Source of the DNA: Ruegeria sp. YS9
GTDB lineage: Bacteria > Pseudomonadota > Alphaproteobacteria > Rhodobacterales > Rhodobacteraceae
NCBI RefSeq assembly: GCF_024628725.1
Contig: NZ_CP102409.1
Span: 405,001-469,000, forward strand
Length of the DNA: 64,000 nucleotides
Direction of reading: 5' to 3'
Shown: positions 45,312 through 54,461 of the stretch, piece by piece
Position numbering within the stretch: position 1 is the first letter of the stretch
Layout of the letters: each line of letters begins with the position of its first letter
Translations under genes and position numbers: made by a program
Notes under the pieces: generated by a model
What the model was told of the DNA's origin: nothing
The model's input: only the letters and a program-made list of their open reading frames with translations
The model's database searches: none

Positions 45312-46804
45312 TTTTTCTTTCCGAACCCGCTCAGGCCCGGTGGCAGACCCATGCCGCCACCCAGACCGGGCATCTTGCCGCCCATGGCCTTGGCCGCCTG
45401 TTCCAGCGCCTTGGGGTCCATGCCTGCGGCCATGTCCTCGGGGCTGGGGCCGCCTTTGCCGAACATGCCTTTCATGGCCTGTTTCAGCATCTTGCCTTTG
45501 CCCATCTTGCCCATCTTCTTCATCATGTCCGACATCTGCCGGTGCATCTTGAGCAGCTTGTTGAGGTCGCTGACCTCCATCCCGGAACCCGCCGCGATGC
45601 GCTTTTTGCGGCTGGCCTGAAGGATCTGCGGGTTCGCGCGTTCGCGCTTGGTCATCGACTGGATCATGGCGATCTGCTGGCGCAGAATCCTGTCGTCCAG
45701 ACCGGCCTGATCCATCTGCTTGGCCATCTTGCCCATGCCCGGCATCATGCCCATCATGCCCTGCATGCCGCCCATCTGGATCATCTGTTCCAGCTGCATC
45801 TTCAGGTCGTTCATGTTGAACTGACCCTTGACCATGCGCTTCATCATGCGCTCGGTCTGTTCCATCTCCATCGTTTCCTGGGCCTTTTCGACCAGGGCAA
45901 CGATGTCGCCCATGCCCAGAATACGACCGGCGATCCGGTCCGGCTCGAATGTTTCGAGCGCGTCCATCTTTTCACCCAGACCGACAAAGCGGATCGGCTT
46001 GCCGGTCACGGCGCGCATCGACAGGGCCGCACCGCCGCGCCCGTCACCGTCCATCCGGGTCAGGACCACGCCCGAGATGCCGACCTTGGCGTCGAACTCC
46101 TCGGCCACCTCGACGGCGACCTGACCGGTCAGGCCGTCAACCACCAGCAGCGTCTCGCGCGGGTCAACGGCGTTGCGGACCTGCTCGACCTCGTCCATCA
46201 GAACCTCGTCGATATGCAGACGACCCGCGGTGTCCAGCATATAGACGTCATAGCCGCCCAGCGTCGCCTGTTGCTTGGCGCGTTTGGCAATGTCGACAGG
46301 CTTCTGGCCCGGCACGATCGGCAGAGTGTCCACACCAACCTGCGTGCCCAGAACCGCCAGCTGATCCATCGCCGCCGGACGGTAGACGTCCAGCGAGGCC
46401 ATCAGGACCTTCTTGCCCTCTTTCTCTTTCAGTCGCTTGGCAAGCTTGCCGGTGGTCGTCGTCTTGCCCGAGCCCTGCAAGCCGACCATCAGGATCGGGG
46501 CAGGCGGGTTGTCGATCTTCAGCGCACCGGGGTCTTCCTCGCCACGCAGGGTGTCAACCAAAGCGTCATGCACGATCTTGACGACCTGCTGGCCGGGTGT
46601 GATCGACTTGGTGACCGCCTGACCGGTCGCCTGTTCCTGCACCTTCTTGACGAATTCCCGGGCAACCGGCAGCGAGACGTCGGCCTCAAGCAGGGCAACG
46701 CGGACCTCGCGCAGGGCGGTTTTGACGTCTTCTTCAGACAGGGCGCCCTGTTTGGTCAACCGGTCGAAGACGCCAGAGAGGCGTTCGGATAGATTTTCAA
46801 ACAT
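45308..46804 (-). CDS. ffh: Signal recognition particle protein Ffh
   Basis: A 498-residue SRP54 GTPase that binds signal peptides of membrane proteins and, with 4.5S RNA and FtsY, delivers ribosomes to the membrane. The N/G domains show GLQGSGKTTTTGKLAKRL, DTAGRLHIDEVLMDEV, TRMDGDGRGGAALS and FVGLGEKMDALE. The C-terminal M domain is methionine-rich (MQGMMGMMPGMGKMAKQMD). It is the first gene of the long minus-strand cluster ffh-GNAT-GNAT-GNAT-chorismate mutase-rpsP. Confidence 0.97.
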   Translation of the reverse strand: MFENLSERLSGVFDRLTKQGALSEEDVKTALREVRVALLEADVSLPVAREFVKKVQEQATGQAVTKSITPGQQVVKIVHDALVDTLRGEEDPGALKIDNPPAPILMVGLQGSGKTTTTGKLAKRLKEKEGKKVLMASLDVYRPAAMDQLAVLGTQVGVDTLPIVPGQKPVDIAKRAKQQATLGGYDVYMLDTAGRLHIDEVLMDEVEQVRNAVDPRETLLVVDGLTGQVAVEVAEEFDAKVGISGVVLTRMDGDGRGGAALSMRAVTGKPIRFVGLGEKMDALETFEPDRIAGRILGMGDIVALVEKAQETMEMEQTERMMKRMVKGQFNMNDLKMQLEQMIQMGGMQGMMGMMPGMGKMAKQMDQAGLDDRILRQQIAMIQSMTKRERANPQILQASRKKRIAAGSGMEVSDLNKLLKMHRQMSDMMKKMGKMGKGKMLKQAMKGMFGKGGPSPEDMAAGMDPKALEQAAKAMGGKMPGLGGGMGLPPGLSGFGKKK

Positions 46805-47054
46805 GCCTGCGGCCTCCTTAGCCGGTTCTGATTTGGCGCCCCATAGATAAGGGCAGACGGGTCAATGCACAAACGCCCCCACGGGCGAAACTCGCTGGTG
46901 GGGGGCGATCCCTGAACGACTCGAGGGACCGGAAGATCAAACGCTTCCGGATGTTGGGGCGTCATCTACGCCTCTGGGCCGCGTGAGTCAAGATAAGCTG
47001 TATGGGTGTCACATTGCGGGTTATTCTGCGTGAATGCAGCAGAGGGAGGGGGCA

Positions 47055-47942
47055 ATGAAGAACGGTCCGCCGCGAAAGACGACCGACTATGTCGGCGAAG
47101 TCACCAACACCGATATCTGGTCCGGATTCGAGATACGGCCCAGCGACGTCTTTGTGTGCACACCGCCCAAATGCGGCACCACTTGGACGCAAACACTGGT
47201 GCGCATGCTCATCACCGAAACGGCCGACCCCAGCGTGTACGACAACAAGGTCTCACCGTGGCTTGATTGCAGTTTTCGCGATCGGGTCGAGCAGGCGGAT
47301 GACCTGAGTGCGCAAAGCCATCGGCGCTGTATCAAGACACATACCCCGCTTGATGGCATCGCATTCTCGCCAAATGCGCAATATCTGGTTGTTCACCGCC
47401 ATCCGGTTGACGTTCATTTTTCAATGCGTCGCCATGTCGAGAATATGAAGCATGACTGGCTTGATTACCTGTTCCCCGACGATCTGTCGGAAGCTTTCGA
47501 CATGTTTTTGACCCGGCCCGCGTCGTCCAAGGGCACAGATGACCTGACCCTCAGATCGATCATTCATCACTTCCATTCCTTTTGGGTGTATCGCGACCTG
47601 CCCAACATACATTTTCTGCACTATGCCGAGCTCAGCCGGGATCTTCCGGGACAGGTCGCGCGGCTTGCACGGATCATGGACATCGAAATTGACGCGGACC
47701 TGGTCAAGGATATCGCCGAAGCCGGCAGTTTCGGATCGATGAAAAACAATGCCATACGTCTAAAGCAAACCCCCGGATTCACCAGTGGTTTTCACGACTT
47801 TGCGCAGTTCTTCTCTTCGGGCACAAGCAACAAGTGGGAGGGCAAGCTGACCGAGCAGGACATGGCACGATATGACGCCTGCATGTCCCGGCTGGTCTCA
47901 GCCGAAGAACGCTTGTGGCTGGAACGCGGCCTGGCCGCTTAA
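47055..47942 (+). CDS. Sulfotransferase family protein
   Basis: A 295-residue cytosolic-type sulfotransferase. The 5'-phosphosulfate loop is VFVCTPPKCGTTWTQTLVRM, a candidate catalytic His lies in RRCIKTHTPLDG, and the 3'-phosphate site is YLVVHRHPVDVHFSM, where RDP is replaced by HRHP. It would transfer sulfate from PAPS to an alcohol or amine. ATG 47055 has GGGAGGGGGCA directly upstream. Its 3' end overlaps a convergent membrane protein gene by 4 bp. Confidence 0.88.
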   Translation: MKNGPPRKTTDYVGEVTNTDIWSGFEIRPSDVFVCTPPKCGTTWTQTLVRMLITETADPSVYDNKVSPWLDCSFRDRVEQADDLSAQSHRRCIKTHTPLDGIAFSPNAQYLVVHRHPVDVHFSMRRHVENMKHDWLDYLFPDDLSEAFDMFLTRPASSKGTDDLTLRSIIHHFHSFWVYRDLPNIHFLHYAELSRDLPGQVARLARIMDIEIDADLVKDIAEAGSFGSMKNNAIRLKQTPGFTSGFHDFAQFFSSGTSNKWEGKLTEQDMARYDACMSRLVSAEERLWLERGLAA

Positions 47943-48463
47943 TCCGTCCCGGCTTCGCGATGGTCTTGGGCAGGCTTCGATGGAAGCCAGTCATTCACCG
48001 CCTCGGCCAACCGGTGAGAGCCGGAGCCGCTGGAAAACGCTTCGACAATGGGATGGCGACCCGCACTCATGCCTTTCTCAAGAACAAGGACCGGGCGATA
48101 CAGCGTCGAGGTGCCGTTTTTGCTGCGGGATGTCGTACTTTCGACTTCAGCGTGGGACAGGTTGGACAGTTTGTGTTCAACCGCTTCATACCCGAAAACG
48201 GATTGGCGGCGGATCAGGATACTGTCCTTGTGCCGATCCAGGATGATCTGAACCCGCCTTACGAAAACGCAAAACGCACCAAAGCCAAGACCACCTCCGC
48301 CAAGGGCGAAGATCAGGCCGAACCAGATGCCTTCGCCGCCCGTGCTCATCAGGAAAATACCGGGGCCGACAAAGGCCAGAATGAAAATGACCAGCATGAT
48401 ACCGATGAACCAGGGCGTATTGGCGATGATCAGTTGGTTCGGGGTGTCTCGGGTCACTTTCAT
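47939..48463 (-). CDS. Membrane protein, tandem paralogue B
   Basis: A 174-residue protein with two adjacent membrane helices (IGIMLVIFILAFVGPGIFLM and FGLIFALGGGGLGFGAFCVF) followed by a soluble region (VRRVQIILDRHKDSILIRRQ, FGYEAVEHKLSNLSHAEVE, KGMSAGRHPIVEAFSSG). The protein is paralogous along its whole length to the product of the gene at 48585-49103. Family not recognised; the soluble part resembles PH-like domains of small bacterial membrane proteins. Confidence 0.75.
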   Translation of the reverse strand: MKVTRDTPNQLIIANTPWFIGIMLVIFILAFVGPGIFLMSTGGEGIWFGLIFALGGGGLGFGAFCVFVRRVQIILDRHKDSILIRRQSVFGYEAVEHKLSNLSHAEVESTTSRSKNGTSTLYRPVLVLEKGMSAGRHPIVEAFSSGSGSHRLAEAVNDWLPSKPAQDHREAGTD

Positions 48464-48584
48464 GGCGGTACGCTAGCACCGTTCCAACACCCTGTTCCAG
48501 TTTGATTTGCCCGCGCCTTGCGCGAATGGAGTTGCAAGCAGGCAGGCAAAAGCAGGCGGGCAAAAAGACCGCATCTCGTTGATT

Positions 48585-49103
48585 TCAGGCAGAGCGGTTG
48601 CCGGGGTCACTTCCACGCGCAGCGAGCCAGTCATTGACCGTGCCGGTAATGCGTTCGGCACAGGTTCCGGTCGAAAAAGCTTGGATGATCGGATGACGAC
48701 CCGCACTCATACCCTTGTCCAGCAACAGAACCGGACGATGACGGCTTGCGAACAACCATGCGGGCTTGTTCAGTATGGTTTCTACTTCTGCATGGGACAG
48801 GTCGGACAGAGCGTGCTCTATGGCTTCATATCCGAAAATGGATTTCTGACGGATCACCAACGTGCCCTTGGTCCGGTCAAATATTACCTGAACGCGTCTC
48901 ACCAGCAGGTGAAAGCTCCATAAACCCATAGCGCCACCAAAGATGATCATGCTCAACCCGTACCAGAAAGCCGACCCGCCAGCCCATGTCAGCAACAGGC
49001 CAAGCGCTGCGAAAATCAGGGTGTTCAAAGCAAACAGAATTCCGAAGAACCAAGGGGTATCGCTGAGGATCAGCTGTTGGGGTGTGTTGCGCGCGACTTT
49101 CAT
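48585..49103 (-). CDS. Membrane protein, tandem paralogue A
   Basis: A 172-residue protein with two membrane helices and the same soluble segments as its neighbour: FGYEAIEHALSDLSHAEVE and KGMSAGRHPIIQAFSTGTC. The N-termini are also alike (MKVARNTPQQLILSDTPWF versus MKVTRDTPNQLIIANTPWF). The two genes follow each other on the same strand with 121 bp between, so they arose by local duplication. Function unknown. Confidence 0.75.
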   Translation of the reverse strand: MKVARNTPQQLILSDTPWFFGILFALNTLIFAALGLLLTWAGGSAFWYGLSMIIFGGAMGLWSFHLLVRRVQVIFDRTKGTLVIRQKSIFGYEAIEHALSDLSHAEVETILNKPAWLFASRHRPVLLLDKGMSAGRHPIIQAFSTGTCAERITGTVNDWLAARGSDPGNRSA

Positions 49104-49192
49104 TCGGGCAGGATATCACCCGGGCGATTGTATGTCCCGCGCTTGAATTCCAAGCCTTGGTGCGCGATGAGCAGTCCAAACAGGAGGGTTTC

Positions 49193-49723
49193 ATGGACGC
49201 TTCATCCGCCTATCAGGACACACTACCGCTGAGCTCCGACGCATTGTTGACGCAGATGGAAGATTGGGGGCTGGCCTATCGCCTGCATACCCATGTGCCT
49301 TTGCGTACGGTTGAGGATGCCAAGGCCGTCGAAGACCAGTTCAAGGTGCCGGGAGAGAACGCGCTGCGGGTCAAGAACCTGTATCTGCGCGACAAGAAAA
49401 AGCGCAACTATCTGGTGACCTTGGAACAAAGCCGCGAGATTGATCTCAAAGCTTTGGGGGCCGAGTTGGGCCTAGGCAACCTGTCCTTCGGCTCGGCGGA
49501 CCGGCTGTTGCAGAACCTCGGCATACGCCCCGGCGCGGTCAGTCCGCTGGCGATGATCAACGGAGTTCAGAATGGTGTACGGTTCTTCATGGATGCGGCG
49601 GCACAGCAGGCCGAGGTGATTTACATGCACCCCCTTGTCAATGACCGCACCGTGGCCCTGACGCGGACCGATATGATGGCCTTCTTCGATCGCATCGGGT
49701 GCGAGATCACCTGGTTGCCCTGA
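49193..49723 (+). CDS. YbaK/ProX-type aminoacyl-tRNA deacylase
   Basis: A 176-residue protein of the prolyl-tRNA synthetase-associated domain family, which hydrolyses mischarged tRNAs such as Ala-tRNA-Pro. Typical segments are LHTHVPLRTVEDAKAVED, ALRVKNLYLRDKKKRNYLVT and GIRPGAVSPLAMIN. ATG 49193 has CAGGAGG upstream. It ends exactly where the convergent racemase-like gene ends. Confidence 0.9.
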   Translation: MDASSAYQDTLPLSSDALLTQMEDWGLAYRLHTHVPLRTVEDAKAVEDQFKVPGENALRVKNLYLRDKKKRNYLVTLEQSREIDLKALGAELGLGNLSFGSADRLLQNLGIRPGAVSPLAMINGVQNGVRFFMDAAAQQAEVIYMHPLVNDRTVALTRTDMMAFFDRIGCEITWLP

Positions 49724-50461
49724 TTACGTCAGTGCCTCTTTCAATGCGGCGGCGACATGCGCGGCTGACGGGTTGACGAACAGGTGTCCGTCAGCCTCGA
49801 ACACCGGATCGTCCAGGTGGTTCGGAAAAGCCAGCGGAAGCTCGGTACAGGCCAGCAGGATCGCGGTTCCGGGGCTGGCATGCTTGTCGCAAAACGCCAG
49901 AAGTCGGGCGCGGGCCATGTCAGACGCACCACCATAGAAATCACTGTCGATCATGGTCTGCATCTGGGAAATCTCGGGTTCGGGCAGCTGTTCATTCGCG
50001 GCAATGCCTTCGGCGGCCAGACGATCGGCATAGTTGGTGGCCTGCATCGTCACGGCTGTTCCCAAGACCAGAGCCTTGGACGCGCCGGTTCTTGCAGTGG
50101 CTTCGGCGGTCGCGTCAAAGATGCTGAGGATCGGCATCGAGACACCCTGCCGTATCGCGTGAAGCCGCGCATGGGGGGTGTTGGACGCGATGATGCCGAA
50201 ATCGCACCCGGCGCGTTCGAGAGTCAGCAGGGCGTCGCGGAACACCGCGTCAAAATCCGCCCAGCTTGCCTCATCCCCGGCGACACCGCGCAGGGCGCGC
50301 GTTCTGGCCTGCGTAACGGATTCGATGGTCATCGGTGGGATTGGCAAAGGCGAGCCGTGACCACGTTCAGCGAAACAACGCCCAGCCCCTTCGGCAATCG
50401 CCCGGTAGTAATCGACGGTCGAGGCCCAGCCCACACCGCCCAGAATGCCGATTTTCTTCAT
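49724..50461 (-). CDS. Aspartate/glutamate racemase family protein
   Basis: A 245-residue cofactor-independent racemase-type protein. KKIGILGGVGWASTVDYYRA opens the first domain, the first catalytic Cys region is replaced by FGIIASNTPHARL (Asn-Thr, without Cys), and the second is ILLACTELPLAF with Cys. Loss of one catalytic Cys suggests a function other than classical racemisation, for example as in YgeA/EcL-DER-type enzymes. ATG 50461 is preferred over 50470; neither is decisive. Confidence 0.85.
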   Translation of the reverse strand: MKKIGILGGVGWASTVDYYRAIAEGAGRCFAERGHGSPLPIPPMTIESVTQARTRALRGVAGDEASWADFDAVFRDALLTLERAGCDFGIIASNTPHARLHAIRQGVSMPILSIFDATAEATARTGASKALVLGTAVTMQATNYADRLAAEGIAANEQLPEPEISQMQTMIDSDFYGGASDMARARLLAFCDKHASPGTAILLACTELPLAFPNHLDDPVFEADGHLFVNPSAAHVAAALKEALT

Positions 50462-50531
50462 GCGGCCCATCCAGTCTGCCTGTTTGCTCGCTGGCAGACT
50501 GGACGTTTCAGCGCCTGTTGGCCAGAGGCGA

Positions 50532-51113
50532 TCAGGCAGCAAGCTCGGCTACGGCCTTGTGGGCATGTTCCAGCGCCGCATCCGGGTTCACGGCCATCTG
50601 ATCCGCGGCGATGACGTCGACGTCATGAATGCCGATGAAACCCAGAACGTGGCGTGCGTAATTGGTGGCGAAATCTGCTTCGGATCCGACGGGAACACCG
50701 CCCGATGCGATGGCCAGAATGGCACGTTTTCCTTCCAGCAGGCCTTTGGGGCCGTTTTCCGTGTAGGAAAAGGTCAGACCCGCGCGGGCAACCAGGTCGA
50801 TCCACGCCTTGAACGCCGCAGGGACCGAGAAGTTGTAGATCGGCAGGCCGATGACGATGGTGTCGGCGTCTTGCAATTCGGAAACCAGTTCATCCGACAG
50901 GGCCAGCCGGTCGCGTTGAAGATCGTCGCGCTGGTCGGCGGGGGTGAAATTGGCGGCGATCCAGTCTTCCGTCAGCAGGGGTAGGGGGGTAGCCAGATCA
51001 CGACGGATGATGCGATATGCGCCCAGTTGCTTGACCACACGGTCAGACAGATCGCGCGTGGTCGAGTTCACGCGGCGGGCGGAAGAGTCGATATGAAGGA
51101 TAGTTTTAGCCAT
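50532..51113 (-). CDS. azoR: FMN-dependent NADH azoreductase
   Basis: A 193-residue flavodoxin-like oxidoreductase. The FMN site is ILHIDSSARRVNSTTRDLSD, and GLPIYNFSVPAAFKAWIDLVARAGLTF and AIASGGVPVG follow, as in AzoR proteins, which reduce quinones and azo compounds with NADH. It is divergent from a LysR gene, which is likely its regulator. ATG 51113 removes a short unsupported extension. Confidence 0.92.
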   Translation of the reverse strand: MAKTILHIDSSARRVNSTTRDLSDRVVKQLGAYRIIRRDLATPLPLLTEDWIAANFTPADQRDDLQRDRLALSDELVSELQDADTIVIGLPIYNFSVPAAFKAWIDLVARAGLTFSYTENGPKGLLEGKRAILAIASGGVPVGSEADFATNYARHVLGFIGIHDVDVIAADQMAVNPDAALEHAHKAVAELAA

Positions 51114-51233
51114 TGTTCTGGTCCTTTGGGTCACGGGAATCTTGTCCTGCGCCCAATATGATTATTGCGCTGGTGAACAAAACTCGGATATATCAACAGT
51201 TATTGTTGGAAATTGCACAGTGACGACATTGCC

Positions 51234-52112
51234 ATGGACAATTGGGATGAAGTGAGAACCGCCTATCAGGTGGCGCGCATGGGGACGGTCAGCGGCGCGG
51301 CAGAGGTTCTGGGTGTTCACCATGCCACCGTGATCCGTCACATCGATGCGATCGAGTCGCGGTTGGGTGTCAAATTATTCCAGCGCCACGCGCGTGGGTA
51401 TACGCCGACCGAAGCAGGCGACGATCTGCTGCGTGTGGCGCAGGCGACCGAAGATCAGTTCAATCAGCTTGTCGGCCGGATGAAGGGTCGCGGAGACGAC
51501 GTCTCGGGTGAATTGGTCGTGACTTCTCTGGGGTCTCTTGCGCCGTTGGTCGTGCCGACGCTCACCACGTTTCAAATGATGCATCCGGACCTGATCGTGC
51601 GATACCTGACGGGCGACCGGCTGTTCCGGCTGGAGTATGGCGAGGCGCATGTGGCGATCCGCGCCGGATCGGCCCCCGACCAACCTGACAACGTTGTCCA
51701 GCCTTTCCGGCAGCAGGAGGTTGGTCTTTATGCCAGCACCTCGTACATCGAACGGTTCGGCAAACCATCCGGAATCGAGGATTTCACACGCCATCACTTC
51801 GTCAGTTCCGATGATGAGACCAGCCGCGCGCCGTTCACACGCTGGCTGCACGCGACGGTACCCGCCGAACGCATCACTTTCCGCTGCACCAACAACTTCT
51901 GCATGCGCGAGGCCGTTCTGGCTGGTGCCGGCATCGGCTTCATGGCCCGTTGGGAGGCCGCCCGCCACGACAATCTGGTCGAGGTGATTGATCCGCTGCC
52001 GGAATGGTTCGGCAATCTGTGGCTGGTGACCCACGTGGATTTGCACCGCACCACAAAGGTACAGGCGTTCCTGAGCTTTCTGAAGAAAGAAGCCAAAGGC
52101 TGGCAGCCATGA
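51234..52112 (+). CDS. LysR family transcription regulator
   Basis: A 292-residue LTTR. The N-terminal HTH reads MDNWDEVRTAYQVARMGTVS then GAAEVLGVHHATVIRHIDAIE, followed by a substrate-binding domain. It is divergent from azoR across about 120 bp, so it probably controls azoR in response to quinones or oxidants. Its stop overlaps the ATG of the EamA permease, making a two-gene operon. ATG 51234 is chosen; a TTG at 51213 is possible. Confidence 0.92.
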   Translation: MDNWDEVRTAYQVARMGTVSGAAEVLGVHHATVIRHIDAIESRLGVKLFQRHARGYTPTEAGDDLLRVAQATEDQFNQLVGRMKGRGDDVSGELVVTSLGSLAPLVVPTLTTFQMMHPDLIVRYLTGDRLFRLEYGEAHVAIRAGSAPDQPDNVVQPFRQQEVGLYASTSYIERFGKPSGIEDFTRHHFVSSDDETSRAPFTRWLHATVPAERITFRCTNNFCMREAVLAGAGIGFMARWEAARHDNLVEVIDPLPEWFGNLWLVTHVDLHRTTKVQAFLSFLKKEAKGWQP

Positions 52113-53023
52113 GCCCGCAGATGCGTGGCCATCTGGCCATGCTCGCTTTTTCAGCCCTTGTGGCAGGCAGCTTTTCGCTGGGGTCCATGATCGCCAACGA
52201 AATCGCCCCGGCTGCTCTGAACGCGGTGCGCTTTGCCATTGCCGCTGCCGTGATTGGTTTGGCCGCACTGGCGACAACCGGCCTGCCGCGCAGTGCCGCG
52301 CAGGCCCCTTGGCGCTATCTGGTGCTCGGGGCTTTGTTCGCCACCTATTTCGTCCTGATGTTTTATGGGTTGCAAACCGCCCCGCCTGTCAGTGCGGCGG
52401 CGGTGTTCACCCTGACACCAGTTGTCTCTGCCATTGCGGGGTGGGTCCTGTTGCGTCAGATCACCACGCCGCGCATGGCGCTGGCCCTGAGCATTGGCGC
52501 TGTGGGCGCGCTATGGGTGATCTTTCGGGCCGACTGGCAGATGTTCCGCGCCTTTGAAATCGGTGGCGGAGAAATCATCTATTTCTGGGGCTGCGTCGCC
52601 CATGCGATCTACACGCCCATGATCCGCAAACTGAACCGAGGAGAGCCCGCCGTGGTGTTCACCTTCGGAACGCTGGTCGCCGGGTGCCTGTTGTTGGTCG
52701 TGTTCGGCTGGTCCGACCTGATGGCCACCGATTGGGCTGCGCTTCCGGCTATTGTCTGGATCGGCCTGTTCTATATTTCGTTCTTTGCAACGGCAGCCAG
52801 TTTTGTGCTGGTGCAGTTTTCCTCACTCCGGCTGCCGTCGGCCAAGGTCATGGCCTATACCTATCTGGTACCCAGCTGGGTCATTCTGTGGGAGATTGCG
52901 CTGGGCAAAGGCGTGCCAACCGGTTTGATCCTGGGTGGTGTGGCGCTGACAATCATCGCCCTGCTGATGTTGTTGAAAGAGGAAGTCCCGCCCTCGGTTC
53001 CAGTTCGTCGCGCCAGGGAATAA
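52109..53023 (+). CDS. EamA/DMT family permease
   Basis: A 304-residue inner-membrane protein with ten predicted helices in two EamA repeats (first: GSMIANEIAPAALNAVRFAI; second: IGLFYISFFATAASFVLVQF). DMT permeases export amino acids or metabolites. It starts with ATGA overlapping the LysR stop, so it is co-regulated with it. Confidence 0.9.
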   Translation: MSPQMRGHLAMLAFSALVAGSFSLGSMIANEIAPAALNAVRFAIAAAVIGLAALATTGLPRSAAQAPWRYLVLGALFATYFVLMFYGLQTAPPVSAAAVFTLTPVVSAIAGWVLLRQITTPRMALALSIGAVGALWVIFRADWQMFRAFEIGGGEIIYFWGCVAHAIYTPMIRKLNRGEPAVVFTFGTLVAGCLLLVVFGWSDLMATDWAALPAIVWIGLFYISFFATAASFVLVQFSSLRLPSAKVMAYTYLVPSWVILWEIALGKGVPTGLILGGVALTIIALLMLLKEEVPPSVPVRRARE

Positions 53024-53149
53024 GCCACATCTGCGCTGGAAATACACGGCAGGTCCAAGATGTATTCCAGAGGTGGAATTTGTTGAGCCAGATCAAGGCG
53101 CCCCTGCGGCACCTCCATTAGCTTCGTCAGCAGGCTAAAGGAGGAGATC

Positions 53150-53563
53150 ATGTTCAAACACATCATGTTGCCGGTTGACCGGCATCTACCGCCCGAGGTT
53201 CGCAAAGCGGCCGATGTCGCTGCACAAGTTGCGAAATGGCAGGGGGCCAAAATCACTCTGGTCAGCGTCACCGGGGCCCATATGGGCGAATCCTCGGAAA
53301 CCGAAGCCGAGATTGACAAGGAACTGGCAGAGTTCACCGAACAGTTGGCCGCAGAAAGTGGATCAGACGTTTCCATGCGCAAAATCCACTCGGTCGACGT
53401 TGCCGCAGAGGTGGACAGCGATCTGACCCGCGCGGCCGAGGAGATCGGCGCAGATCTGGTCATTGTCGGCACCCACGCGCCCCGGATCACCGACTATATT
53501 TTTTCCAGCCACGCCGGGTATCTGGCGAAACACGCCAGCATGTCGGTTTTTGTGGTGCGCTAG
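53150..53563 (+). CDS. Universal stress protein (UspA family)
   Basis: A 137-residue Usp: MFKHIMLPVDRHLPPEVRKA at the start and LVIVGTHAPRITDYIFSSHA near the end, the latter a degenerate ATP-binding loop. It has GGAGG upstream and its 3' end overlaps the convergent ArsR gene by 4 bp. Binding of ATP is uncertain because the G-x2-G-x9-G motif is incomplete. Confidence 0.9.
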   Translation: MFKHIMLPVDRHLPPEVRKAADVAAQVAKWQGAKITLVSVTGAHMGESSETEAEIDKELAEFTEQLAAESGSDVSMRKIHSVDVAAEVDSDLTRAAEEIGADLVIVGTHAPRITDYIFSSHAGYLAKHASMSVFVVR

Positions 53564-53895
53564 GCCTCGCCCGACTTTGGCAGTTCAGCTTCCAGAAACC
53601 GCTCGAACGCGTCCAGATTGACGGGCTCGAATTGTCCGAACCCCTGCATCCAGACCGAGGCGGCGCGCAAGGCGTCAGGTTCCAGCTTGCACCATTTTAC
53701 CCGCCCGCGTTTTTCCTGACTGATCAGACCGGCCTTGGTCAGGATGACCAGGTGTTTGGAGATCGCGGCCAGCGACATCTCGAACGGTTCGGCCACATCC
53801 GTCACCGCCATGTCATCCTCCAGCAGCATCGCCAGAATGGCGCGGCGGGTGGGGTCGGCGAGGGCTGCAAAGACTGTGTCGAGATCGTTGGACAT
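53560..53895 (-). CDS. ArsR family regulator (metal-independent type)
   Basis: A 111-residue winged-helix repressor: FAALADPTRRAILAMLLEDD, the recognition helix SLAAISKHLVILTKAGLISQ and RGRVKWCKLEPDALR. It has no CxC metal site, like the ArsR proteins linked to SRPBCC-domain operons. ATG 53895 is used; the longer frame would read through the operator. A perfect palindrome upstream suggests autoregulation. No co-transcribed target gene is adjacent. Confidence 0.9.
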   Translation of the reverse strand: MSNDLDTVFAALADPTRRAILAMLLEDDMAVTDVAEPFEMSLAAISKHLVILTKAGLISQEKRGRVKWCKLEPDALRAASVWMQGFGQFEPVNLDAFERFLEAELPKSGEA

Positions 53896-53903
53896 GTGTC
53901 CGC

Positions 53904-53942
53904 TCAACCATAGCCGTCGGGATTGGTCAACCATTTGGTTGA
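53904..53942. promoter_or_regulatory. Candidate ArsR operator
   Basis: TCAACCA-TT-TGGTTGA (53927-53942) is a perfect inverted repeat, with a further half-site TCAACCA at 53904-53910. It lies 9-47 bp upstream of the ArsR start, the right place for autorepression. The motif resembles operators of ArsR/SRPBCC-type systems. Confidence 0.6.
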
Positions 53943-54126
53943 ATATGCGGATTCAGGGCTTTGGCGGTGCAACGGCGGTCATCGAAACGAATGGCGCGTC
54001 TTGGGTCTTATGAAAATCATAACAAATTCAATATTTTAGGCTGCGTCAACGAGGGCATTCAAGGTCGTTGACTCTGCGCGCGCCGCGCCTTAGCACCATG
54101 CCCAAGACTGTACGAGGGAAACGCCC

Positions 54127-54459
54127 GTGACCGATGATGACCAAAAGCAGCGTATGGCGCAGCTGGAGGCCAAGATCGAGGCGGCGAAAAAGGCCAAGGC
54201 GCCAAAACCTCGTGCGGACGCTGACGTGTCCGGGGGCGAGCTTGCCTGGCGGATGGTCATCGAAATGGTTTCCGGTCTTGGGATCGGATTTGGCATCGGA
54301 TACGGGCTGGACAGCCTGCTCGGGACGATCCCGATCTTTCTGGTGCTGTTCACACTGCTGGGCCTTGTCGCGGGCGTGAAGGTTATGCTCCGCAGCGCGA
54401 AAGAGGCTCAAGATAAACAAACGGCGGCATCGGCTGCCGAGAAGGACGAGAGGGACTGA
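54127..54459 (+). CDS. atpI: ATP synthase assembly protein AtpI
   Basis: A 110-residue protein with two membrane helices ([15 protein letters not shown] and [18 protein letters not shown]) after a charged N-terminus. AtpI assists assembly of the c-ring. It starts with GTG at 54127 and is the first gene of the F0 operon, just 2 bp before atpB. Confidence 0.93.
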   Translation: MTDDDQKQRMAQLEAKIEAAKKAKAPKPRADADVSGGELAWRMVIEMVSGLGIGFGIGYGLDSLLGTIPIFLVLFTLLGLVAGVKVMLRSAKEAQDKQTAASAAEKDERD

Positions 54460-54461
54460 AC

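Noticed and set aside
45299..46792. Plus-strand frame of 497 codons rich in His and Leu
   Set aside because: It is the antisense shadow of ffh; the His/Leu/Asp bias is what GC-rich opposite strands give.
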